In this document: positions 16,165 to 24,754 of the stretch, piece by piece | Numbering within the stretch: the first letter of the stretch is position 1 | How the letters are laid out: each line of letters starts with the position of its first letter | Assembly (NCBI GenBank): GCA_963837265.1 | Contig: CAWIMQ010000006.1 | Coordinates: 1 to 64,000 of the forward strand | Source of the DNA: DATBLE01 sp963837265 | GTDB lineage: Bacteria > Actinomycetota > Thermoleophilia > Gaiellales > Gaiellaceae | Reading direction: 5' to 3' | Length of the DNA stretch: 64,000 nt | Translations under genes and position numbers: made by a program | The notes under the pieces: model-generated | The model's input: the letters and a program-made list of their open reading frames with translations, nothing else | What the model was told of the DNA's origin: nothing | Databases searched by the model: none

Positions 16165-18015
16165 ATGGAGAACCGGATCGAGCAGCAGCTGCGACGCCTC
16201 CCCCCCGGACCGGGGGTGTACCTGTTCCGGGACGACGGCGGCCGCGTGCTCTACATCGGCAAGGCGAAGTCGCTGCGCTCGCGGGTGCGCACCTACTTCC
16301 AGCAACGCGGGGACAACAGAGCGCAGATCGGGCAGCTGCCCTCCAGGGTCGCCGACGTCGAGGTGATCGTCACCGGCACCGAGGTCGAGGCGTTGCACGT
16401 CGAGCAGAACCTGGTCAAGCGGCACCGGCCGCCGTTCAACATCCGGCTGCGGGACGACAAGTCGTTCCCCTACATCGCGGTCACCGTCGAGGACGAGTAT
16501 CCGCGGGTGATGTTCACGCGCGAGCGTCACAGGCGCGGCGTCGTCTACTTCGGCCCGTACGCGAACGCCAAGAAGGTGCGGGAGACGCTCGACGTCCTCA
16601 ACCGCGTCTTCCAGTACCGGCCGTGCGAGGGGCCGCGCCCGGGGCGCCACTCGGGGATCCCCTGCCTCGACTACCACATCGAGCGCTGCAAGGCTCCGTG
16701 CGTCGGCTACGTCTCGAAGGCCGAGTACCGGGAGATCGTCGACCGGGTGATCGAGTTCCTCTCGGGGGAGACGCGGCCGATCCTGCGCGACCTCGAGCGG
16801 CGGATGCAGGCGGCGGCTGCCGGGGAGCGGTTCGAGGACGCCGCCCGCTACCGGAACCGGTTGTTCGCGATCCGGCACCTGGCCGAGCGCCAGGCCGCCG
16901 ACCGACGCTCGGTCGGCACGGTGGACGTGCTCGGGATCGCGATCGAGGGCGACCGGGCGGCGGTGCAGATCTTCCCGCTGCGGGACGGCCGCCTCGTCGA
17001 CCGGTACGCGTTCCACCTGGAGAACGTCGGCGGCCAGGACACCGCTGCCGTGCTGGAGGCGTTCTGCCTCGAGTACTACGGCTCTGCTCCGAGCGTGCCG
17101 CCGCAGCTGATCGTTCCCCCCGACGCCGGCGACACCGCCGCGCTCGAGGAGTTCCTGAGCGATCGCCGCGGCTCGCGGGTCGAGGTGCGCGCGCCCGCGC
17201 GGGGCGAGAAACGGCGCCTCCAGCAGCTCGCCGACCAGAACGCGCGGCTCGCCCTCGAGTCGGACCTCCTCCGGTCCGAGCAGCGCCGCCTGCGCAGGGT
17301 CGAGGCGCTCGAGGAGCTGCGCGAGGCCCTCAACCTCGAGAGCCTCCCGGTGCGAATCGAGTGCTTCGACATCTCGAACATCCAGGCCGAGTCACCGGTC
17401 GGATCGATGGTCGTCTTCCAGGACGGAACGCCGAAGAAGGCGCACTACCGGAAGTTCGGCGTCGACCGCCTCACGGGCCCGGACGACTTCGCCGCGATCG
17501 CCGAGGTCGTCTCCCGGCGCTTCGCCCGCGTCGGCGACGCCACCGTCGACGACTACGACGAGTCGTTCGCCGCCGTGCCGAACCTCGTCGTGATCGACGG
17601 CGGCAAGGGGCAGCTGTCCGCCGCGCTCGCCGCGATGCAGGCGTTCGACGTCCCGCGCGTGGCGGCGATCTCGCTCGCCAAACGAGAGGAGCAGGTGTTC
17701 GTCCCGGGCCGGGCCGCGCCGGTCGTGCTCAGCCGCCACTCCGCCGGCCTCCAGCTGCTCCAGCGGATCCGCGACGAGGCGCACCGGTTCGCGCTCGGGT
17801 TCCACCGCCAGCGCCGCGAGGCGCGCGCCCGCGGGTCGATCTTCGACGAGCTGCAGGGCATCGGGCCGGCGCGACGGCGTGCGCTGCTCGCACACTTCGG
17901 CTCCGCCGAGCGCCTGCTCGAGGCCTCGCAGGAGGAGCTGGAGGGCGTCCCCGGCGTGCCCGCGAAGACGGCCCGTGAGGTCTATGCGCAGCTGCACAAG
18001 GCCGGCCGGGCCTGA
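16165..18015 (+). CDS. uvrC: excinuclease ABC subunit C
   Basis: A 616-residue nucleotide excision repair nuclease that cuts on both sides of a UvrB-marked lesion. The order is an N-terminal GIY-YIG domain (GVYLFRDD...VLYIGKAKSLRSRV), a cysteine-rich linker (CLDYHIERCKAPC), a UVR helix pair (ERFEDAARYRNRL), an RNase H-like UvrC_RNaseH domain (CFDISNIQAESPVGSMV, VIDGGKGQLSAAL), and C-terminal helix-hairpin-helix motifs (IGPARRRALLAHFGS). A TAGCCT box ends nine bases before the ATG. Full length. Confidence 0.97.
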   Translation: MENRIEQQLRRLPPGPGVYLFRDDGGRVLYIGKAKSLRSRVRTYFQQRGDNRAQIGQLPSRVADVEVIVTGTEVEALHVEQNLVKRHRPPFNIRLRDDKSFPYIAVTVEDEYPRVMFTRERHRRGVVYFGPYANAKKVRETLDVLNRVFQYRPCEGPRPGRHSGIPCLDYHIERCKAPCVGYVSKAEYREIVDRVIEFLSGETRPILRDLERRMQAAAAGERFEDAARYRNRLFAIRHLAERQAADRRSVGTVDVLGIAIEGDRAAVQIFPLRDGRLVDRYAFHLENVGGQDTAAVLEAFCLEYYGSAPSVPPQLIVPPDAGDTAALEEFLSDRRGSRVEVRAPARGEKRRLQQLADQNARLALESDLLRSEQRRLRRVEALEELREALNLESLPVRIECFDISNIQAESPVGSMVVFQDGTPKKAHYRKFGVDRLTGPDDFAAIAEVVSRRFARVGDATVDDYDESFAAVPNLVVIDGGKGQLSAALAAMQAFDVPRVAAISLAKREEQVFVPGRAAPVVLSRHSAGLQLLQRIRDEAHRFALGFHRQRREARARGSIFDELQGIGPARRRALLAHFGSAERLLEASQEELEGVPGVPAKTAREVYAQLHKAGRA

Positions 18016-18017
18016 GC

Positions 18018-18728
18018 ATGGCGCTCCGCCTCTCCCTGGTCGTCGCCGTCGCCGTGGTCGCCGGCTGCGGCGGCGACACGAGCACGCAGCCGGCCGCGCC
18101 GGCGACCACCGTGGCACCCGGCGGCGTCTCCGCCGACCCGGGGCGGAGCGTGATCGAGGCGTTCGTCGCCGCGGCCCGGGCCGGGGATGCACGGGCCCTG
18201 TGGGCAGTGCTCTCGACGGCGGCGCGGCGACGTCTCGGCCCGGCCGTCAAGGAGTTTCGCGTCGGCGCGGCCGGCCGGCTGGCACGGACGGTCGGCGCCT
18301 TCGACACGTTCCGCGTCGTCGTCTCCGAGCGGATCACGCCCGAGTTCGGCGTGGTCGGCATCGACGGGAAGAAGGGGCCGCTGCGCGCCGAGTACGCGGT
18401 TCCCCTCCGGCTCGAGGGGACGTCGTGGAAGGTCGAGCTCGGCAGCCCGGTGGCCGTGCGCCCGATCGGCCCACAGCCGGGCGCGCGCGGCTCGGTCGTC
18501 GGCCAGATCGCCTTCTCCGTCAAGGGGCCGGGGGGTGCCGGCACCGCGGTCCTGTACCTCGACGGACACGCCGAGAGCGACGTGAAGGTCTACGGCACGG
18601 CCGCGAGCTCGACCGTCGTCGCCAACTTCGAGCCGCCCCTCGGCCCGGGCCGCCACACCGTCGTCGCGTTCGGAAGCGACGGCCGGGAGGCGGCCGCAAC
18701 CGCCTGGGCGTTCACCGCCCGAAGGTAG
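18018..18728 (+). CDS. putative lipoprotein
   Basis: A 236-residue exported protein with a short signal peptide ending in the lipobox VVAGCGGD, followed by a Ser/Thr/Pro-rich linker. Residues 45-100 look like a small NTF2-type or SnoaL-like fold (SVIEAFVAAARAGDARALWA). The rest is beta-rich and ends with a possible Ig-like segment. It begins two bases after the uvrC stop. Function unknown; this prevents the usual uvrC-rapZ-yvcK-whiA order. Confidence 0.75.
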   Translation: MALRLSLVVAVAVVAGCGGDTSTQPAAPATTVAPGGVSADPGRSVIEAFVAAARAGDARALWAVLSTAARRRLGPAVKEFRVGAAGRLARTVGAFDTFRVVVSERITPEFGVVGIDGKKGPLRAEYAVPLRLEGTSWKVELGSPVAVRPIGPQPGARGSVVGQIAFSVKGPGGAGTAVLYLDGHAESDVKVYGTAASSTVVANFEPPLGPGRHTVVAFGSDGREAAATAWAFTARR

Positions 18729-18781
18729 GAGCGCCTCGCCGGCCGCCGGGGTGCGTCAGGAGTTCCGGGGGAGGGGGGAGG

Positions 18782-18853
18782 CTAGAAGCCCTTGACGGGC
18801 AGCACGAGCACGAGGATCGTGAGCCACCCGGCGGCGACGGCGAGGAAGCGCAT
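18782..18853 (-). CDS. possible 23-residue membrane micropeptide
   Basis: A short frame encodes MRFLAVAAGWLTILVLVLPV plus KGF, a single hydrophobic helix with a basic start. A GGGTGA sequence eight bases upstream could be a weak ribosome-binding site. Such tiny proteins are real in actinobacteria, but a random hydrophobic frame cannot be excluded. The rest of 18729-18967 has no other candidate gene. Confidence 0.35.
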   Translation of the reverse strand: MRFLAVAAGWLTILVLVLPVKGF

Positions 18854-18967
18854 GGCCGTCACCCTACGGGCCGTGTATGAGCGGAGGATGAGAACGTGTA
18901 AGCCTTGCGTGAGGACGGCGTAAGTCTTCTGCGGGGAGGGCTGTCGCGCTGCGCCCGGGCAGTCGCG

Positions 18968-20602
18968 CTATCCGGGCGCCATGAACGGATAGCGGTAGTC
19001 GGTCGGCGGCGCGAAGGTCTCCTTGATCGTCCGCGGCGACACCCAGCGGATCAGGTTCCACATCGAGCCCGCCTTGTCGTTCGTGCCGGACGCGCGCGCC
19101 CCTCCGAACGGTTGCTGCCCGACGACCGCGCCGGTGGGCTTGTCGTTCACGTAGAAGTTCCCCGCCGCGTACTGGAGCCGGTCCTCCGCGAGCTCGATCG
19201 CCGAGCGGTCGCGTGCGAACACGGCGCCGGTGAGCCCGTACGGGGCGGTCCGGTCGACCAGGTCGAGCGTCTGCTCGTAGTCGGCCTCCGGGTAGACGTA
19301 GGCGGTCACGACCGGCCCGAAGAGCTCGTCACGGAGGAGCCGGAAGCCCGGGTCGCGCGTCTCGATCACCGTCGGCGCCACGAACCAGCCCTCGGTGTCG
19401 TCGGTGTCGCCGCCGACGAGGACCGAGCTCTCGCCGTGGGCGCGCGCCTCCTCGATCGCGTCCTTCTGCGTGCGGAACGAGCCGCTGTCGATCACCGCCC
19501 CCATGAAGTTCTCGAAGTCCGCCGGGTCGCCCATCCTCAGACCGCCGACCTCGTCGGCGAGGCGCTCACGCAGCTCCGGCCAGAGATTCGACGGCGCGTA
19601 CACGCGCGACGCTGCGGAGCACTTCTGGCCCTGGTACTCGAACGAGCCCCGCACGATCGCGGTCAGCACGGCATCGAGATCCGCCGACGGGTGGGCGACG
19701 ATGAAGTCCTTGCCTCCCGTCTCGCCGACGATCCGCGGGTAGTTGCGATAGCCCTCGATGCCCTGCCCGACCGTCTTCCACATCGACTGGAAGACGCCGG
19801 TCGAGCCGGTGAAGTGGATACCGGCCAGGTCGGGGCTCGCGAGCACGGGATCGCCGACCGCCGAGCCGCGCCCGTACACGAGATTGATCACGCCGTCCGG
19901 CAGGCCCGCCGCCTGGAGCAGGCGCATGATGTAGTAGGCGGACAGGGCCGCGGTGGAGGCGGGCTTCCAGATCACGGTGTTGCCCATGAGGGCGGGTGAG
20001 GTGGAGAGGTTGCCGCCGATCGAGCTGAAGTTGAAGGGGCTGACCGCGAAGACGAATCCCTCGAGCGGCCGGTACTCCATCCGGTTCCACACCCCGGCCG
20101 ACGACGCCGGCTGCTCCTCGTAGATCCTCGCCATGAACTCGACGTTGAACCGCCAGAAGTCGATCAGCTCGCAGGCCGCGTCGATCTCGGCCTGGTGGGC
20201 GGTCTTCGACTGGTTCAGCATCGTCGCCGCGTTCAGCGTCTGGCGCCACGGGCCGGCGAGCAGCTCCGCGGCGCGCAGGAGCACCGCCGCCCGCTCCTCC
20301 CAGGGTGTCCGCGACCAGTCGTGCCAGGCCCCGGCGGCGGCCTTGATCGCGCGCTCGACCTCGGCCGGGCCGGCCTGGTGCACGTCGCCGAGCACGTGGC
20401 CCTTGCGGTGCGGCATCACCGCCTGAACGAGGTCGCCCGTACGAACCTCCTCGCCGCCGACGATGCACGGGACGTCGACCCGCTCGGCCTCCATCTCGGC
20501 CAGGCGGCGCTTGAGCTCCTCACGCTCGGGCGAGCCCGGTACATACCCCTTCACCGGCTCGTTCGAGGCCGGCGGCGGCCGGAAGATGCCGTGGGCGCTC
20601 AC
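18968..20602 (-). CDS. pruA: L-glutamate gamma-semialdehyde (P5C) dehydrogenase
   Basis: A 544-residue aldehyde dehydrogenase of the long P5CDH type that oxidises glutamate semialdehyde to glutamate in proline catabolism. Visible are FVFAVSPFNFSSIGG, IVGETGGKDFIV (general-base Glu), YQGQKCSAASRVY (catalytic Cys), LRDELFGPVV and NFYVNDKPTGAVVGQQPFGG. The open frame extends upstream; GTG 20602 gives the standard N-terminus (FRPPPASNEPVKGYVPGS). No proline dehydrogenase gene is adjacent, so the partner must lie elsewhere. Confidence 0.94.
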   Translation of the reverse strand: MSAHGIFRPPPASNEPVKGYVPGSPEREELKRRLAEMEAERVDVPCIVGGEEVRTGDLVQAVMPHRKGHVLGDVHQAGPAEVERAIKAAAGAWHDWSRTPWEERAAVLLRAAELLAGPWRQTLNAATMLNQSKTAHQAEIDAACELIDFWRFNVEFMARIYEEQPASSAGVWNRMEYRPLEGFVFAVSPFNFSSIGGNLSTSPALMGNTVIWKPASTAALSAYYIMRLLQAAGLPDGVINLVYGRGSAVGDPVLASPDLAGIHFTGSTGVFQSMWKTVGQGIEGYRNYPRIVGETGGKDFIVAHPSADLDAVLTAIVRGSFEYQGQKCSAASRVYAPSNLWPELRERLADEVGGLRMGDPADFENFMGAVIDSGSFRTQKDAIEEARAHGESSVLVGGDTDDTEGWFVAPTVIETRDPGFRLLRDELFGPVVTAYVYPEADYEQTLDLVDRTAPYGLTGAVFARDRSAIELAEDRLQYAAGNFYVNDKPTGAVVGQQPFGGARASGTNDKAGSMWNLIRWVSPRTIKETFAPPTDYRYPFMAPG

Positions 20603-20758
20603 GTCTGCTCCGGCGCCGGCGGTTCCTGCGCGGCCGCGCTTCCGTGCCGGCGGCCGCGGAGCCGCTCCGGGCGCTCGCGGGCGGCTCGCTCGAGCCCGCG
20701 CTCGCGGTCGCCTCCGTCGATCCTCCGGCTCATGCCCCGGATTGTATGGTGGGCGGCG

Positions 20759-21283
20759 ATGCAGGTCGTCCGCTACGCCGCCGGGGACTGGGGCGTGGGG
20801 GAGCTGTGGTTCGACGGCGACGGCCTCCCGGCGTGGCATGAGCTGCCAACGCCGACCCCTCGGGCAGCCCCCCGCGGGGGGGATGCGAGGGCCCCTGCAG
20901 TCACGGTAGCGGGCCCGGGCGCACGTGACCGTGACGATTCCGTACCGGAGGTCGCGCGACGGATCGCCCGGTTCTTCGCCGGTGAGCAGGTCGAATTCGG
21001 CGACGTCGCGATCGACCTCGACTGGTGCACGCCGTTCCAGCGCTCCGTCGCCGAGACGCTGCGGGCGGTTCCGTACGGCGAGACCGTCACCTACGGCGAG
21101 CTCGCCGCGCTCGCCGGCTACCCGAACGCCGGGCGTGCCGCCGGGACCTTCTGCGCCGGGAACCGGCTACCGCTGATCGTCCCCTGCCACCGCGTGGTCG
21201 CCGCGGACGGGATCGGAGGGTACGGCTCGCTCGGGGTGGGGTACAAGCGGCGCCTGCTGGAGCTCGAGGGTGCCGCTCTCTGA
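20759..21283 (+). CDS. ogt: methylated-DNA--[protein]-cysteine S-methyltransferase
   Basis: A 174-residue suicide DNA repair protein that removes O6-alkyl groups from guanine. The acceptor motif LIVPCHRVVAADG is intact, with the preceding TYGELAALAGYPNAGRAAG helix-turn-helix and the C-terminal GGYGSLGVGYKRRLLELEG. ATG 20759 lies eight bases after TATGGT. The last 14 bases overlap whiA, so the two are coupled. Confidence 0.93.
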   Translation: MQVVRYAAGDWGVGELWFDGDGLPAWHELPTPTPRAAPRGGDARAPAVTVAGPGARDRDDSVPEVARRIARFFAGEQVEFGDVAIDLDWCTPFQRSVAETLRAVPYGETVTYGELAALAGYPNAGRAAGTFCAGNRLPLIVPCHRVVAADGIGGYGSLGVGYKRRLLELEGAAL

Positions 21284-22196
21284 CGAGGTACGGCGCGAGC
21301 TCGCCGCAGTCGAGCCGGCGCGCGACTGCGACCGGCTCGCCGAGCTGTCGGGCCTCTTTCACACGGCGGGCAGCCTGCACCTGCGAGGTCACGGTGAGTT
21401 CTCCGTCCATCTCGACCTCGCCGAAGCCGCAGTGGCCCGGCGCGCCTTCGGCCTGCTGCGCTCCTTCGGCGTCGAGACCGAGATCCGCACGTACCGCCGG
21501 CACGCCTTCGACGGGGCGACCCGCTACCAGCTGCACGTTCCCGGCGGCGGGCGCTCGCTCGCCGTCCTCGTCCGCGCGGGCGTCCTGTCCGAGACGCACG
21601 CGCCGCTGGAGACGCCGCCGGCGCGGATCGTGCGGCGGGCCTGCTGCCGGCGGGCGTATGTCCGGGGGGTGTTCCTCGGCGGCGGTTCCGTGAGCGGGCC
21701 GCGTTCCCCGCATCTCGAGATCCGCTGCACGAGCGTCGCGGGAGCGGAGCTGGTCGCGGCGGTCGTCGAGCGCGAGGACGTCGTGCCGCTCCTCGTGCAC
21801 GACCGCGGCCGCCACGCGGTCGCCTACGCGAAAGGAGCGGAGACGATCGCGGACGTGCTCGCTCTCGCCGGCGCCGGCGACGCGGCGCTCACGCTCGACG
21901 AGCACGCCGTGGTCGCCGAGGCCCGTGCGCGCGCCAACCGCGTCGCGAACGCCGACCACGCGAACCTCGTCCGCGCGAGCCGTGCCGCACACGCCCAGCT
22001 GCGTGCGATCCGGCAGCTCGAGGAGGAGGGCAGGCTCGACCGGCTGCCGTCACCGCTCCGCGAGGTCGCGGAGCTGCGGCTGCGCCATCCGTCCGCCTCG
22101 CTTCGCGAGCTGGCCGCGAAATGCCGCCCGCCGGCGGCGAGGGCGACCGTGCACAGGCGTCTCCGCCGGCTGGTCGCGCTGGCGTCTCCACGCTAG
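21270..22196 (+). CDS. whiA: DNA-binding protein WhiA
   Basis: A 308-residue WhiA. The N-terminal part is the degenerate LAGLIDADG homing-endonuclease-like fold (CCRRAYVRGVFLGGGSVS) and the C-terminus is a helix-turn-helix (SLRELAAKCRPPAARATVHRRL). In Streptomyces WhiA acts with WhiB in sporulation, and in other Gram-positives it affects division and chromosome segregation. GTG 21270 lies inside ogt. The placement just before gap-pgk-tpi matches other actinobacteria, but rapZ and yvcK are absent. Confidence 0.92.
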   Translation: MPLSDEVRRELAAVEPARDCDRLAELSGLFHTAGSLHLRGHGEFSVHLDLAEAAVARRAFGLLRSFGVETEIRTYRRHAFDGATRYQLHVPGGGRSLAVLVRAGVLSETHAPLETPPARIVRRACCRRAYVRGVFLGGGSVSGPRSPHLEIRCTSVAGAELVAAVVEREDVVPLLVHDRGRHAVAYAKGAETIADVLALAGAGDAALTLDEHAVVAEARARANRVANADHANLVRASRAAHAQLRAIRQLEEEGRLDRLPSPLREVAELRLRHPSASLRELAAKCRPPAARATVHRRLRRLVALASPR

Positions 22197-22515
22197 CTAC
22201 AAGAGTAGCTTTCAGGACACCGATGCTTCATACTGGCGGCCGGCGGGTCCGCGCTCGTCCGCCGGTGGATTCAGACCCCGTCCGCCGGCTCGGTCCTGAG
22301 CGCGGTGGAACCGGAGGGGAGGGTCGTCCTCGGAGCTTCCCCTCCGGCCCGCTCGACCGTGGACGGGGCCCGGGGCTTCACCGTCAGACCCTCCTGCCGG
22401 GTGGCGCATGCCCGCCGCTGCTCTCGCCCGCCCGGGATCTGTGGAGGACTACTGAAGGTGGGGCCGGAGGGCGCCGATAGACTCGCGGTGAAACCGGAAC
22501 AACGGGGGAACGAAC
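22197..22515 (+). promoter_or_regulatory. leader region between whiA and gap with strong hairpins
   Basis: About 320 bases with no gene. CCGGAGGGGA at 22311-22320 pairs with TCCCCTCCGG at 22338-22347 around a 17-base loop. A second stem (CCGGCGG with CCGCCGG) lies near 22241-22266. TAGACT near 22478 may be the -10 box for gap, giving a short leader with a GGGGGAAC ribosome-binding site. The hairpins could be the whiA terminator or a structured RNA; no known riboswitch class was recognised. Confidence 0.45.
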
Positions 22516-23550
22516 ATGGCCAACGTACGCGTAGGAATCAACGGATTCGGACGCATCGGACGCAACTTCTTCCGGGCGCACATGCAACGTGGCGGCGACT
22601 TCGAGATCGTCGCGGCGAACGACCTAGGCGACGCGAAGACGATGGCGCACCTGCTCCAGTACGACTCGGTCCTCGGGCCGCTGGGCGAGGACGTCGAGGC
22701 AGGCGACGGCGTGATCCGCGCCGGCAGCGTCGAGCTGAAGATGCTGGCCGAGCGCGACCCTGCGGCCCTGCCGTGGGGCGAGCTCGGCGTGGACGTCGTG
22801 CTCGAGTCGACGGGGCTCTTCCGCAAGCGTGTCGACCTGCAGAAGCACATCGACGCCGGGGCGAGAAAGATCGTCATCTCCGCGCCTGCGGACGACCCGG
22901 ACCTGACGGTCGTCCTCGGCGTGAACGGCGACGAATACGACCCGGCAGCGCACGACATCGTGTCGAACGCGTCCTGCACCACGAACTGCGTCGCCCCGCT
23001 CGCGAAGGTGCTGCACGATGCGTTCGGGATCGAGCAGGGCTTCATGACCACGATCCACGCGTACACGAACGACCAGCAGGTGCTCGACCTGCCGCACAAG
23101 GACCTGCGGCGCGCCCGGGCGGCGGCGATCAACCTGATCCCGACCTCGACCGGCGCGGCGAAGGCGATCGGCCTCGTTCTCCCCGACCTGAAGGGGAAGC
23201 TGGACGGGATCTCGGTCCGCGCGCCCGTGCCGACCGGGTCGATCACCGACCTCGTCGTCCGGCTGGGAGCGGAGGTGACGCGCGAGCAGGTGATCGACGC
23301 GTACCGCACCGCGGTCGGCGGCCCGCTCGGTCAATACCTGCAGTTCGCGGACGACCCGCTCGTCTCCACGGACATCGTCCACTCCCCGTTCTCCTGCATC
23401 TTCGACAGCGAGTTGACGATGGCGAACGGTCAGATGGCGAAGGTCTTCGGCTGGTACGACAACGAGTGGGGCTACAGCTGCCGGCTCGTCGACCTGATCG
23501 CGATGATCGGCGAGACGCTGCCGGTCGAGACTGCGGCGGCGACCGCCTGA
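22516..23550 (+). CDS. gap: type I glyceraldehyde-3-phosphate dehydrogenase
   Basis: A 344-residue GAPDH. The NAD-binding INGFGRIGRNFFRA is at the N-terminus, the active-site cysteine is in SNASCTTNCVAP, and the C-terminal WYDNEWGYSCRLVDL is standard. It oxidises glyceraldehyde 3-phosphate to 1,3-bisphosphoglycerate. First gene of a gap-pgk-tpiA-gpmI string with gaps of 40 and 120 bases and then an overlap, probably one transcription unit with internal regulation. Confidence 0.97.
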   Translation: MANVRVGINGFGRIGRNFFRAHMQRGGDFEIVAANDLGDAKTMAHLLQYDSVLGPLGEDVEAGDGVIRAGSVELKMLAERDPAALPWGELGVDVVLESTGLFRKRVDLQKHIDAGARKIVISAPADDPDLTVVLGVNGDEYDPAAHDIVSNASCTTNCVAPLAKVLHDAFGIEQGFMTTIHAYTNDQQVLDLPHKDLRRARAAAINLIPTSTGAAKAIGLVLPDLKGKLDGISVRAPVPTGSITDLVVRLGAEVTREQVIDAYRTAVGGPLGQYLQFADDPLVSTDIVHSPFSCIFDSELTMANGQMAKVFGWYDNEWGYSCRLVDLIAMIGETLPVETAAATA

Positions 23551-23590
23551 GGTGAAGCTTCACGCACCCTCGGCTGCTCCCGGTGACCCG

Positions 23591-24634
23591 ATGAGGCTCC
23601 CGCGGTCGGTCCGCGACGCCGACCTCGAGGGCAAGCGCGTCCTCGTGCGGGCGGACCTGAACGTGCCGCTCGAGAACGGGCGGGTCGCCGACGACTCGCG
23701 CATCCGTGCGGCCCTCCCGACCCTGCAGCTCCTCCTCGAGCGCGGCGCGGCCGAGGTAATCGTGTGCTCGCACCTCGGGCGGCCGAAAGGGCCCGACCCG
23801 GAGTTCGCGATCGCGCCCGCCGCGGAGCGTCTGCACGAGCTCCTGGGCGCGAACGGCCGCGTGCGGGTGCTCGAGAACACGCGCTTCGACCCGCGCGAGA
23901 CCGCCAACGACCCGGCGCTCGCGGCGGAGCTGGCCGCGCACGCGGATGTCTACGTGAACGACGCGTTCGGGTCGGCGCACCGGGCGCACGCGTCGACCGA
24001 GGCGGTCGCCCACCTCCTTCCGGCCTACGCCGGGCTGCTGCTCGAGCGTGAGCTCCAGGAACTCGGGCGCCTCCTGGAGAGGCCCGAGCACCCGTTCGTC
24101 GCGATCGTCGGCGGGGCCAAGGTCGAGGACAAGATCGGCGTGCTGAAGAGCCTCGCTCAACGGGCGGACACGGTCCTGGTCGGCGGGAAGATGGCGGAGG
24201 AGATCCGCGCGCATCCGGTCGACGTCCCGGTCGAGCTTCCGTCCGACGTCGTCGCCGCCGCGGCATTCGAGGCCGGCGCCGAGGCGAGAATCGTCCCCGC
24301 AGACGCCGTGCCCGAGGGCTGGCTCGGCCTCGACATCGGGCCCGGGACGAGGCAGGGCTACGCGAGCCGGATCGCCACGGCGAAGACCGTGTTCTGGAAC
24401 GGCCCGATGGGCGTGTTCGAGTGGCCGCGCTTCGCCGAGGGAACGCTCGCGATCGCCCGCGCGGTCGCGCGGGCCGACGCGCACACCGTCGTCGGCGGCG
24501 GCGACTCCGTGCGGGCGCTCGAGGAGGCCGGGCTCGCCGGTGAGATCGACTGGGTCTCGACCGGCGGCGGCGCCTCCCTCGAGCTCCTCGAGGGAAGAGA
24601 GCTCCCCGGCGTGGCGGCGATCCCCTCGGCCTGA
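23591..24634 (+). CDS. pgk: phosphoglycerate kinase (shortened form)
   Basis: A 347-residue PGK, about 45 residues shorter than the usual 390-400. Hallmarks are present: VLVRADLNVPLENGRV, CSHLGRPKGPDPEF, YVNDAFGSAHRAHAS, VGGAKVEDKIGVLKSL, FWNGPMGVFEWPRFAEGT, TVVGGGDSVRAL and STGGGASLELLEG. The shortening is in two places: after ERLHELLG, where the adenine-independent loop and strand are missing, and after LVGGKMAEE, where about 25 residues are absent. The reading frame is unbroken. ATG 23591 matches the family start; an upstream GTG (23552) is less likely. Confidence 0.92.
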   Translation: MRLPRSVRDADLEGKRVLVRADLNVPLENGRVADDSRIRAALPTLQLLLERGAAEVIVCSHLGRPKGPDPEFAIAPAAERLHELLGANGRVRVLENTRFDPRETANDPALAAELAAHADVYVNDAFGSAHRAHASTEAVAHLLPAYAGLLLERELQELGRLLERPEHPFVAIVGGAKVEDKIGVLKSLAQRADTVLVGGKMAEEIRAHPVDVPVELPSDVVAAAAFEAGAEARIVPADAVPEGWLGLDIGPGTRQGYASRIATAKTVFWNGPMGVFEWPRFAEGTLAIARAVARADAHTVVGGGDSVRALEEAGLAGEIDWVSTGGGASLELLEGRELPGVAAIPSA

Positions 24635-24707
24635 GAGGCGTTTGCATACGGTTCAACATACTATGAGCGGGAATTGCAGGAACTTCGCCGCCTTCCCCGG
24701 CCGTTTG

Positions 24708-24740
24708 GGCCATGGCAGGGGTCTGACCCCTGCCATGGCC
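24708..24740. repeat. perfect 33-base palindrome before tpiA (REP-like)
   Basis: GGCCATGGCAGGGGTC and its exact reverse complement flank a single T. The centre GGGGTCTGACCCC matches a motif seen again near 62625 and 63770. It lies directly before the ribosome-binding site of tpiA. The rest of the pgk-tpiA gap has no gene. Confidence 0.75.
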
Positions 24741-24754
24741 GGAAGGATCGAGGC

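Noticed and set aside
22197..22515. RNase P RNA, SRP RNA or tmRNA in the whiA-gap gap
   Set aside because: The hallmark conserved segments of these RNAs were looked for and not seen; only generic hairpins are present.
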